Source of the DNA: Amoebidium appalachense
Lineage: Eukaryota; Ichthyosporea
NCBI GenBank assembly: GCA_963693365.1
Contig: CAVNZM010000001.1
Coordinates: forward strand, 15,066,001-15,130,000
Direction: 5' to 3'
Length of the DNA stretch: 64,000 nt
The notes below the pieces were generated by a model. That model saw nothing but the letters and a program-made list of their open reading frames with translations. It did no database searches and was not told the origin of the DNA. Made by a program: the position numbers and the translations under genes. This document shows, piece after piece, positions 41,891-51,147 of this stretch (positions within the stretch are counted from its first letter, which is position 1; each line of letters opens with the position of its first letter).

Positions 41891-42690
41891 GTGCTAGTTG
41901 GGTATTCAACTTGTACCCGGGGACGGTGTCTACCGGCCCCGCCCCGGTGCCAGCTCCCGCCGAGCCGGCTCCCCCCGCAAGTGGTGGCGGCGTGTTTTCC
42001 CCCGCGCCTCAACCACCACCAGCTCCCGCGGGCGTTCCCATCGGCGTCGGACCCTCCCTGGGAAGGGGGCCCAGCCCCCCTCCCCTTGGGGCCACAGCCT
42101 GAGCCTCCAAGGCCCCCCTCCCCCATGCAGCCGCCCCAGCAAGCTCCCCGGCCACCAGACCCCCCTGCCACCGTGGGGATGTTTAGCGAGTGGCGTGCGG
42201 CGGTAATTTCGTAACTGCCTGTCAACCTGCGCCCCACTGGCCAGCTGCAGCTGGTGGAGCAGCTCCTCAGTGCAAACACGTGGCGCGCATATCAAGCCGA
42301 CGTGACCCAGTACCTCATCTTTTGCGCCACGTGGCACGAGTTTGCAGCCTGGCCCCTTACCAAACACCTAGCGCTGGCTTATGCGGCTCACCTCGCGCCG
42401 GTACCACTCCAGCACTGCAAGTTTGCCGCCCTGCGCCAGGTACACCTGCTGTGGCACATTCCCTATTTGGACCCGGCCATCCTTGCAACCATCAAGAAGT
42501 CCTACGGCAGGGCCCACCAGACCACCACCGCCACCCCGCCCGACCCAAAACGGTTTGATGCACCCTGAGTCACCGGCTTGCTCATCGCACAGCTGGGCCG
42601 GCAGGACCCCGACGGTGACCGCTGGTTAGCGGGCCCCGGGGTGCTGTTGAGCTACCTTACAAGGAGAAAAACCCCCATCATGAGTCATTG
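41891..42690 (+). pseudogene. Truncated tyrosine recombinase (core-binding domain)
   Basis: One frame with in-frame stops at about 42212 (TAA) and 42566-42568 (TGA). A Pro-rich lead (41960-42180) is followed by LVEQLLSANTWRAYQADVTQ, YLIFCATW, a helix-rich stretch, LRQVHLLWHIPYLDPAIL and KKSYGRAHQ. That is the order and spacing of the SAM-like N-terminal domain of phage-integrase-type recombinases (as in DIRS, Ngaro or Crypton elements). After the second stop the frame reads VTGLLIAQLG and then ends. The catalytic domain with the R-H-R-Y residues is absent. Family assignment is by pattern and needs a profile search. Confidence 0.6.
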
Positions 42691-43047
42691 TCAGGCGTTG
42701 TCACCTAGACATATGCATTGTGTCACAGGATACATATGGGCACATGTACACGTGTGTGTATATACGTGCACACACACGAAGTGCGCGTCCGTACACTGAG
42801 TGACGCCACAAACAGTGCTTCCTACTGTAACAGATAAATCTTAGGCACGGACTGGCGCATTGATTCAATTGTTATATTGTTTCATTTGAAATTGGGGGAT
42901 TTGTCCAATTATCCGTTTGAATTTGAAATGTTGCGAATTCAAATGAGCAAAATGTCCGATCGCATTCGATCAATTGTAGCAATTGGATATGTTGAATTTA
43001 CCCAAAAACCATTTGACATATTGGTTTGCTCACTTCAGGATGGGATA

Positions 43048-43054
43048 CTCCCAT
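43048..43054. other. Right target site duplication of the TIR element (CTCCCAT)
   Basis: Matches 40606-40612 exactly. Only eight bases separate it from the target duplication of the adjacent retrotransposon. Confidence 0.88.
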
Positions 43055-43072
43055 ATCGCGGTACAGTAGCAA

Positions 43073-43262
43073 GGAGACTTTCTTGATTGGTTAACTACCT
43101 ACGTCATCGGATTTGTCAATGAATTCCTTTTCAGTCTATAGTATAAACCGTTAACATCTTTTGTTTTATTCAGGAGACTTTCTTGATTGGTTAACGACCT
43201 ACGTCATCGGATTTGAATTCCCTTTCAGTATATAAACCGCTTACATCTTTTGTTTTATTCAG
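43073..43262 (+). promoter_or_regulatory. Two tandem 5' promoter monomers of the retrotransposon
   Basis: Units of about 100 and 90 bp start at 43073 and 43173, each with GGAGACTTTCTTGATTGG (ATTGG box), CTACGTCATCGGATTTG and TATAAACCG (TATAAA at 43142 and TATATAAA at 43229-43236), ending CTTTTGTTTTATTCA. The second unit lacks about ten bases. Tandem 5' monomers are known from mouse L1. The ORF1 ATG follows at 43273. Confidence 0.85.
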
Positions 43263-43272
43263 GCCCAACACC

Positions 43273-44265
43273 ATGGCCTCCCAGCACGACCTCGTCCCTC
43301 TCGATGGCAAGCGGGTGCACAGTCCCGAGCAGTCCCCCCCGCCCCAACATGCAAACCGGTTTGGAGCCCTCGCTATCGAAAACTCCGACGACATCATGGA
43401 TTTTGAGTCCCAGCAGGCGAGTCAGCAGGTTGTGCTGTCTACTCCACAACCTTCCATCCCAGCCGCTAAGAAGTTGAACACAAGACCAACACAGACGAAC
43501 TCAAGAACCTACGTGATGAAAGTGCCCGCCTTCGCGTCCAAGTGACTGAGCTCCTGCAGCAGGTGAAGGAACTCAATGCCACCCTGGCTCGTTTCATCGA
43601 TACGTCTTCACCTTCCCGTGAGCAGCCGGTGGGGCCGGCCACTGCGGCAGCTGCTGCGGCCTCTCCCCCTCACGGTGGTGGCCCTCGCATTCCCACCGTC
43701 ATTCCGGAACGGTCGGAGATTCGCAGAGCCGCCCTCCCTGCCAATTCCAACCCCGTTTCCTATGCTGCCGCGGTTGCTCGCTCCGAGGAGGACGCACTTC
43801 GTGAGGAGGCCAACATAATTGGCTCGGTCAGTCAAGGGCAAGCCTAGCGAACGGAGGCTGTTGACAGCTTTGTGGCCGCTGTCAAGCGCCTTCGTGAACG
43901 GTGCCGTCCCCGTCCTGTCAACCTCATGCCACATCAGGACCAAGCCCGTGCTCAGTCTACCACTTTCAAACCCGTCTACGTCACCCTTGCCGAGTCGCGG
44001 CCCCATCTCGCAGATCAAGCAAGATTTTCGGGCAATTCATGCGCGCACAAGCAATATTCGCAATTATCCCTTCATCGGCGGCCGTGTGGTTGAGCTTCTT
44101 GTTGAGGAGGACTACAAGGCTGAGTTGTGTACCAAGCTGCGCAACCTTCTGCACCTCGAAATTCTGGACTCGGCGGCTTTTCAGCCTGATGCGCTCGGTA
44201 ACATTCGGCAACAGAAATTTATGGACGCCGGCAAAACCGCTGTGGACATGCTTCGCGGGCGGTGA
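43273..44265 (+). pseudogene. Retrotransposon ORF1 (RNA-binding type), frameshifted
   Basis: ATG 43273 (CACCATGGCC context). The frame shifts near 43480 into a coiled coil (DELKNLRDESARLRVQVTEL, then LLQQVKELNATLARF), passes a Pro/Ala-rich linker and a TAG at 43845-43847, and shifts again near 44010. The last part (IKQDFRAIHARTSNIRNYPF, then VVELLVEEDYKAELCTKLRN) resembles the C-terminal domain of L1-type ORF1 proteins. Ends with TGA at 44263-44265. Confidence 0.75.
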
Positions 44266-45078
44266 CATATACTAATCCGTCTCAGCAGATCATCCTAAGT
44301 CTACGATCAAGATCGGGGGGGGGGGGGGGGGGGGGGGGGGGGGTGGCCCGGGTCCACAGATCATCAAGATGAAGTCCGGGGCCTCAAGATAGCTGTACAG
44401 CTGCGAGCATCTTGCCTCTGCCGGCGCAGGGCAGGACCACGTCAGCTGGAGCAGCCGACCAACTTGAATAGGATTAGAAATAGTGTGTAGGATAGATCGT
44501 AGGAGGACTTTGGAAAGTATTAAGTTCGGGCAGAAGCCCTTATAAAGTTTGGCAAGTTCCGAGATAGTGCTGTCTGCCAAATGTATGTATATATTGTAGT
44601 AGAGGAAAGTGTAGAGGGGGGGGAGGGCCCGGGGGGGGAGATAGTATGAAATGTAGATTTAGACTCTGCGGTGCCACTAGGGGAAGGGAGAGGGGAGAGA
44701 CTCAGATACTTATATTAGTGTGAGCCGATCGACTTAGCTCGTGCAGGCGCACGATAGAGTTCCTTAGATCGGAATGTATGGAATGTGGCATCGTAGGGGG
44801 CCAGGTGATGATGGTCTTTGAGGGCACGGCCTTGATGGCCTCAGTTGTGACTTAGCTGGATGCCGTTCGGATCTCAGTCTGCCCGTCGGAGCCTGGTCTG
44901 TAATAAACTTTACCGTTTTCGTGCACGTTCGTTCCTTTCCGTGTGGGTACCCTTAGTAGAGTGCCGCGTCTCTTAGTACACGCACGTTAGGATACGACAG
45001 GCGGTTGCAGAAACAGGTGGCCTTTTTCGAGCGGGCGGACATCGGATTGGCGCACAGCAGGCCGCTGCCGGAAATTAA
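44266..45078 (+). other. Spacer between ORF1 and ORF2 of the retrotransposon
   Basis: About 0.8 kb without an open frame of note. Contains a 27-bp poly-G (44317-44343), a second poly-G near 44620, and unique sequence. It lies inside the element by its boundaries. Confidence 0.6.
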
Positions 45079-45609
45079 ATGGCTCAACAACCTCAACCTC
45101 TTCCTTTTTTGTTTTGGAATGTTCAGGGTTTACAATCCTCGCAATTGCAATACATTTTCGACTCGGTTCGTACCTATTCTTTTATTGTTCTTGCCGAGAC
45201 ATGGTTCTATAATCATCATCAGTTGGAGCAATCTGGATTTTTGATTGGGTCTTCGTCATCGACTGGTTTCTCCCGAGGCGGCATGGCGGTTTTAGCCAAT
45301 CATAGCATTCGTTCGGATTGCAGGGGCATTGCGGCGCATGAGTATTTTGTCACCATTCAGTTTCGTGCGTGGACTTTGTCTTTCGTGTACGTTCCTCCGT
45401 CGTTAGGTACTGACACTTTGTCAGCCGTGGTTAACCAAATTCCCGTTTCTCAAGTTTTTGTCGGTGACTTCAATTGTCCAGTGGTTCCGTGTGATAGGGT
45501 ACATATCCCGTTTCCAGCACAGTTTCGTCCTTTTTCTGACCGTGCTCGTGTCCTCGCCAACCTTCTTCGAAAGCACCTTGTCCGTCTTCCTCGCGTTTTC
45601 GCTTCCTAA
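45079..45609 (+). pseudogene. Retrotransposon ORF2, APE-type endonuclease domain
   Basis: ATG 45079. Motifs in order: FLFWNVQGL (metal-binding Asn), IVLAETWFYNHH (catalytic Glu), GGMAVLANHSI, LSFVYVPPS and VFVGDFNCPV (the GDFN motif). The frame ends at 45609 through a frameshift; the expected SDH motif is not seen, as the last third is disrupted. The endonuclease nicks target DNA to prime reverse transcription. Confidence 0.88.
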
Positions 45610-47439
45610 CGTGTCCACGGTTCCATTACCGCCCGCTGGCCTCTCCCAGCCGTCGAGTTGCGAGCCGGACCGATCGTTCCCGGGCACTTTTCACAGTTAT
45701 TTCAACTCTTCGGCTGTTTTTGGTGCTATACGGGCGTTAAAACCCCGCAAAGCGTACGGGCCGGATGCTCTTCCTCCCGTGCTTTTCAAGGTTCTTTCTC
45801 CCGTTCTTCCGCCCCGTAATCGTGCAGAGTCCCCCCCGCCCCCGCCTTTTGCTGTCCTTCTTAGTGAGTTTTTTTCGGCTTTTTTCGAACTCGGGTTTAT
45901 TCCCAATTCGTGGCTTGACACAATCGTTACGCCCGTTCGTAAAAAGGTATCGCAGGGGGTCATTAACGACTTTCGTCCCGTCACACTTACCAACGTTTTT
46001 CGTCGGCTCTTCGAAGGTTGCATGCTTCGCGCGTTTAACACCGACGATTCTTTAAACGCCGTGTTCCGTCTTTCTTCCCTTCAAGGGGGCTTTCGTCATG
46101 CCTATTCGTGTTATACCCACAGCCTGTTACTCCATGAATCCATTACTTCTGGCTCTCCGCACGTTGTCTTCATCGACCTTAAGAGCGCCTACGACCCACT
46201 GGTTTGTTATGGCATAAGCTGGCTATGCGGGGCTTACCAGCCCCCTTTGGCCGTCTTCTGCAAGCCCTGTTCGATACTACTCGCGGACGAGCGGCGGTCA
46301 ATGGGACATTAACACCCGGTTTTTCTCGTTCTTGGGGTCTTCTGCAGGGGTCCCTCCTGAGTCCGTTGTTGTTTGACGTTTTCATCGACGATTTAGCCTG
46401 CGCCCTCGAACCTTTTGGCCAACTGCATACCCGTCGTGTACCGGGTCTCCTTTTTGCAGACGATATTGTTCTTTGTTCCTTAACCGAAGACGTCATGCAC
46501 CAGATGCTTCGTCAGGTGGATCAATGGTGCACCGAGAATCTCATGACAGTCGGGATTGCAAAGTGTGCTACTTTTTCGAAAAACGCTTCCTTTCGATTGG
46601 CCGGTCTTCCTATTCCTGTTCAAAGCACCTATGACTATTTGGGTTTTCCTTTTACTGCACGGGGCATTGATTTCCGCAAGCTCCGACTCACGGCACGGAT
46701 CGCTCGTGCAAAGGGTAAGCTTCGTCATCGTGTCAACTATGTTTCAACGGGAGTCTGTGATGCAACCTGCGAACCTTCTTCTCTACTATAAAACTTTCTT
46801 ACGGCCGACTTTCGAATATGGACTTCCGCTATTGGCCTGCGCCCCACCTCGCGAGGCGGCCGTGGCGCTGAAAGAGTTCGACGATTTTCAGGGTACTGCG
46901 CTCAGGCTGCGCACTTTGTTTCGTACTCGGTTTGTGCCTCCCTTAATTAGTATGTTTGGATTGTCGTCTGCTGTTTGTCGTATGGAGGAATTGTCTCTTC
47001 GTTTTTGTTTTCATTTAGTTAGGATACCTGATGGTCACCCTCTTTATGCTTTCTTTCCCCCCCTCCCTCCACCCCTCTTCCCCCCCGATTCACCAACGCT
47101 ACTTCTGAATGTCCTCAGCCTACCCTCTTTCAACCTGATTCTTCCTCTCAGAACCTCACACCCTCTTTCTTTTCTCTTCCTGTTTTTTCTGCCTTTTCCA
47201 GTTATTACCATACGCAGTATATTAAGTTTCTTTCTCGTTCTGATAGAGAAATCAAAGGTAAAACTCAGTCGGCATGTGTTATGTTCCTTAGGCAACACCG
47301 TACTGATCATTATCGCTTTTTGGGAGCTTTGGCAGGATACATTTCTCCTGCTGTACGTATGGATACCACCCTAGTAGATAAGTCTGTATGGTGCTCTGAT
47401 GTTGATATTGCCTGGGAAGCTGTGCAGTGGCGTTTGTAA
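45610..47439 (+). pseudogene. Retrotransposon ORF2, reverse transcriptase and C-terminal region
   Basis: Three frames joined by frameshifts near 46200 and 46780. RT motifs: KAYGPDALPPVLFK, NDFRPVTLTNVFRRLFEGC, QGGFRHAYS, FIDLKSAYD (motif A), LLQGSLLSPLLFDVFIDDL and LLFADDIVL (FADD active site), then YDYLGFPF. The thumb-like region follows (LLLYYKTFLRPTFEYGLPLL). Further coding sequence (FLRQHRTDHYRFLGALAGYI, then DIAWEAVQWRL) runs to TAA 47437-47439. Confidence 0.9.
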
Positions 47440-47461
47440 TTTTTTTTTCCTTAGCCGCTGG

Positions 47462-47509
47462 TGCCACTTTTGTGCTGAACTTTTTAATCTAAAGCATGTT
47501 GATAGGTGT
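47462..47509 (+). pseudogene. C-terminal CCHC zinc knuckle of ORF2
   Basis: Reads CHFCAELFNLKHVDRC, a C-X2-C-X7-H-X3-C arrangement close to the knuckle at the end of L1-type ORF2 proteins. It lies 22 bases after the stop at 47437, beyond a poly-T run, so a further frameshift separates it. Confidence 0.65.
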
Positions 47510-47688
47510 GAGTTTTTATGCCGCGTTTTACCTCTTTCCCTACGGGTGTCTGCAGCTACACTGGCTGGCAATGTGACCACTTTAGACTTTTTGTTGAATT
47601 CTGTTGGTCGTCACATTGAGTATTTATATGATTTCCACACAGTGTTCAGGTATCTCAGTATGCACTTGTTACTGGATAACTCGTTATG

Positions 47689-47840
47689 TTTTTATTGTTA
47701 TGCCGTGCATACTTGCATATCTTTCCCCGTCGTATAAATCCAGTCAAAAGAAAAAAAAAGTTTTTATTGTCTTCTCAGTATGCCGTGCATACTTGCATAT
47801 CTTTCCGTCGAATAAATCCAGTCAAAAGAAGAAAAAAAAA
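47689..47840 (+). repeat. Tandemly duplicated 3' tail of the retrotransposon
   Basis: Two units (47689-47759 and 47760-47840), each GTTTTTATTGT, TATGCCGTGCATACTTGC, ATATCTTTCC, (A)ATAAATCCAGTC and AAAAGAAAAA. The first unit already ends in an A-run. ATAAAT may be the polyadenylation signal. Confidence 0.88.
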
Positions 47841-47850
47841 ACAGTATCAA

Positions 47851-48205
47851 ACGTTATCGCACAGGAAGGATAAAATCGATCTATGGGGTCCGCTTGGGTA
47901 TTTTTGGGTATTTATGTATGCGTGTACATATGTAGCCTACGCCGCGGGCAGACCACAGGCCTACACAGAAAAAAGGCTGAAGTTATTGTAGTATAGTGTG
48001 CGCTTGCAAGCACTTCAAATACGGCATGTTTTGTTAAACTGTATCTCAACTATAGGGGTGCTAGTACAAACTGACTGACACTTACTGTTGTTTATTTTAC
48101 GATCGCTCATTTCCGCCTCTCGTTTTTCTTTCGAGAAATCCTTTGTACATCACCAACACGGTACATCACCAACCTCCAAAAACCTCACACACACAACACA
48201 GAAAC
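47851..48205. other. Upstream region of the OST-alpha-like gene
   Basis: 355 bp of mixed sequence without microsatellites between the retrotransposon's right target duplication and the ATG at 48206. No clear TATA box; AACACGGTACATCACCAACC is immediately repeated in part near 48160-48175. Confidence 0.5.
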
Positions 48206-50057
48206 ATGGACGTAATTATCAGAACCCGTCGCGAGCTTTCAGGCGTCGCCTGGGAGCTACCCTCCACCCAAGACTTATTCTCAAACCCTCCACCCTGCTT
48301 CTACTACCTCATTGGGTTTGGTTTAGCCTTTACCGTTCTTGTCACCGTTGATTGTATACTTCACACCATAAAACACAAACAGGCTAGCGAGCGAAACACA
48401 GTCAGGAAGTATACGTTGATCATCCTGCCGGTGCTGCCTTTTGTATCCACTCTGTCCGTTGTGTGTATAATGGTCCCCAGGGCATCGCCACTCTTCGAAG
48501 TCTTCCTGGCTGTGTAAGTGCAAAGACGATTCCTCGTCCTCCGTTAAAACCCCTGGGATGCAAGTCGTGTTCTTGCCCTTTTAGTTTCCTACGGCATCTG
48601 GCGGCATGAGACATCCCTTCCCCCCTCCCCACTCCCCTCTTTATATTCCCCCCTGTACCTTCCACTGCCTTCTCATGCCCCTTTCCCCTCCCCTTCACTC
48701 ACTCCTCCAGCACATCGCGCTCCACAAACGCACATCTGCAGACACAAGCAAAATACCCATGTACCCCCCCCCCCCCCCCCCCCCCCTCCCCCCCCCCCCC
48801 CCCCCCCCCCCCACCCACACACACACACACACACACAGGGGCTGTAGAGCATTTGCCTCGTACAGCCCTACCCGTGTTTGCACTCTCACACAAGCATCTC
48901 GGGTTCCAACATCTATTTCACTGCAGTTAGTTTTACTGTGTTACGTTGTACGGCAGATGTTTTCCACCCCTGTTCAGACAACAGCACCTCAAATGCTGAT
49001 TCTCTTTGGAAACCTGGGTTATTGTTTCTTCGTTCTCTCTTGCCCCTCGAGCTATTCATAAAACGTGTAAATTAAATATCCGACGGCATACCATAATATA
49101 GACAGAACTGACCAAAGAAATAGACTTCTCTACACGACACTTACAAACCTCGCCCACAGTAACACAGTAAAAATGCAGGAAAATACTATGATCCAAATTC
49201 ACTCACTCTCATCCTTCCCACACAGATATGAGGTGATCGTGCTACGTACCCTCATGGCGCTGTATGGTGCGTATTTTGGGGGAGATGATCACATGGCGAG
49301 ATATCTCTCCCGGCTGCCCAAACGCCACTTTCTCTCCCCGTTCCCTTGCTGCTTCGCCTTCATATGCTTCCCGTTCACCGTCACAATGACCAGGTGGGTT
49401 TTCCGGGAAATCTTTTTGTTCTCCTGCTTTTTTTCTCATTATGTAGTTTTTCTCACGATGTAGGTGCGACAGTAACACGATATGGTAGACTCTCCCTCTT
49501 AAGGAGTTTTGGAATGTTGGTTCTGCGCGCAACGTATCAAAGAGGAAAAGGAAAGGAGATAAATGAGGTCCTTTATAGATAAATCGCCAACTCACGTATT
49601 TGTTGACCAAGACCATCCGGCCACTCCTCATCAACCTCTTTCTTTCTTTTCTTTTCTTATTCTTGTTTTGTTGTTTTTTTTGTTTTTTTTGTTTTTTTGG
49701 AGAGAGGGGGGGGGGGGAGGGGGGAGGGGGGGGGGCACTGCTGGGTGATGGGGAGGGGGATTAGGGGAGGGGGGGTTTCTGTGAGTAAAACCCATCAGAG
49801 ACTGGTTATCGTGAAGGTTTCAGCTGCTTCGGTGTCCTGATAGTTCTCTTCCAAAGTGATATGGTAGCACCTAAATCCCCCCCTCCACCCCCCCCCCCCC
49901 CCCCCCCCTCCTCCCCCTCCCTCACTTTCTCCCTCCCCTTTCCATCTCTTATAATGCAATTTTTACACGGTGTGTACTTTACAAAACCTGCGTTCTGTTA
50001 TCCGTCGTGAATGTGTATTTCCGTTTCTGTATTTCTGTAACACATTCTTGACCCCCC

Positions 50058-50088
<31 letters not shown>

Positions 50089-51013
50089 AAAAAAAAAAAA
50101 AAAAAGAGAGAGAGCACTTTTGCCCGTCCTAGAGTTATTCACGTCACTGGTAGATTAGGGGTAACTGACATTAAATTTTGCCCCCCTCCCCCCCCCCCCC
50201 CCCCCCCCCCTCCAAACACATACAGAGACACACACACAAATATCCCACACACTTCCACACATCTATCGCGCAAATGTGCACATGCACGCACACGATTGCA
50301 CGTGCACACATCCGCATTCACACCCGCCTGCCCACCCACACGCTCATTCCCCCTCCCCCCCTCTGCAAAACACACACACACACACACACACACATGTACA
50401 CGTGTAACACAACACCCCCCTCCTCCCCCCGCCCTCTTCCCTCTTCCCTCTCCCCCATCTCCCCCCCCCCCCCCCTCCCACCAAAACAAAACAAAAAAAA
50501 CCCCCCAAAACCCCAAAACACCACAGCGGTTGGTTGCGGTTCCTGCGTGGTCTAGTGAACCTGCTAGTTGTTGTACGGCCCATCTTGGCCCTGACAGGCT
50601 GTGTGCTCGCCTACACCACCCATCTGTACGTGGAGGGAAACATGGCTGCGAACTCAATATTCCTGTGGGTCGCCATCGTGCAGGCACTGGTTATGGTGGG
50701 TTTTTATATTTTAAAATTTTAAACTGTAAAGGATTGTTGCTATTGGTGTTCAACGTTTAGTGTGGTTTGCTTGATACATCTTTCTCCCCCCCCCCCCCCC
50801 CCCCCCCCCACCCTCTCCCCTTCCCACCCCCTCCCCACACATACACACACACGTGAATGGGTCGGAACTCGGTTACTGGGGATGACTTGAGCTCCCCCTG
50901 AGCACGGGGGATTGCCTATAATGCACTCCTTTTGTGTGTACTTTGCTAGATCTGCACCACGTTGTCCGTCGTGAATGTGTCCTTCGTTCGAAATGCATTT
51001 CCCCCCTCCCTCT

Positions 51014-51044
<31 letters not shown>

Positions 51045-51110
51045 TCCCCGCCCCCTTTCCTCCCTCCAAGTACACACACACACACACACATGCACATGCA
51101 CACACGCACG

Positions 51111-51147
<37 letters not shown>

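Larger units (their letters stand above)
40613..43047 (+). mobile_element. 2435-bp terminal-inverted-repeat element with 7-bp target duplication
   Basis: The left end (40613-40813, including a 36-bp insertion) and right end (42889-43047) are inverted copies of about 160 bp with scattered mismatches. Termini are TATCCCATCC and GGATGGGATA, and both ends share an inner border of CCCCCAATTT. A perfect CTCCCAT duplication flanks it. The inside holds a CCAAT/TATA promoter and degenerate coding sequence, including the N-terminal domain of a tyrosine recombinase. TIRs plus a 7-bp duplication imply cut-and-paste (DDE-type) insertion, so the recombinase may be cargo or a chimeric remnant. I cannot assign a superfamily. 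Confidence 0.9.
43073..47840 (+). mobile_element. Non-LTR retrotransposon (L1-like), full length, inactivated
   Basis: 4768 bp from the first 5' monomer to the end of the A-rich tail. ACAGTAGCAA (43063-43072) before it and ACAGTATCAA (47841-47850) after it form a 10-bp target duplication with one mismatch. The order is 5' promoter monomers, ORF1 with coiled coil, a spacer of about 0.8 kb, ORF2 with APE-type endonuclease, reverse transcriptase and a C-terminal CCHC knuckle, then a duplicated 3' tail. No RNase H was seen. Endonuclease plus terminal CCHC fits the L1 group. Several frameshifts and at least one in-frame stop show it is dead. Confidence 0.93.
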
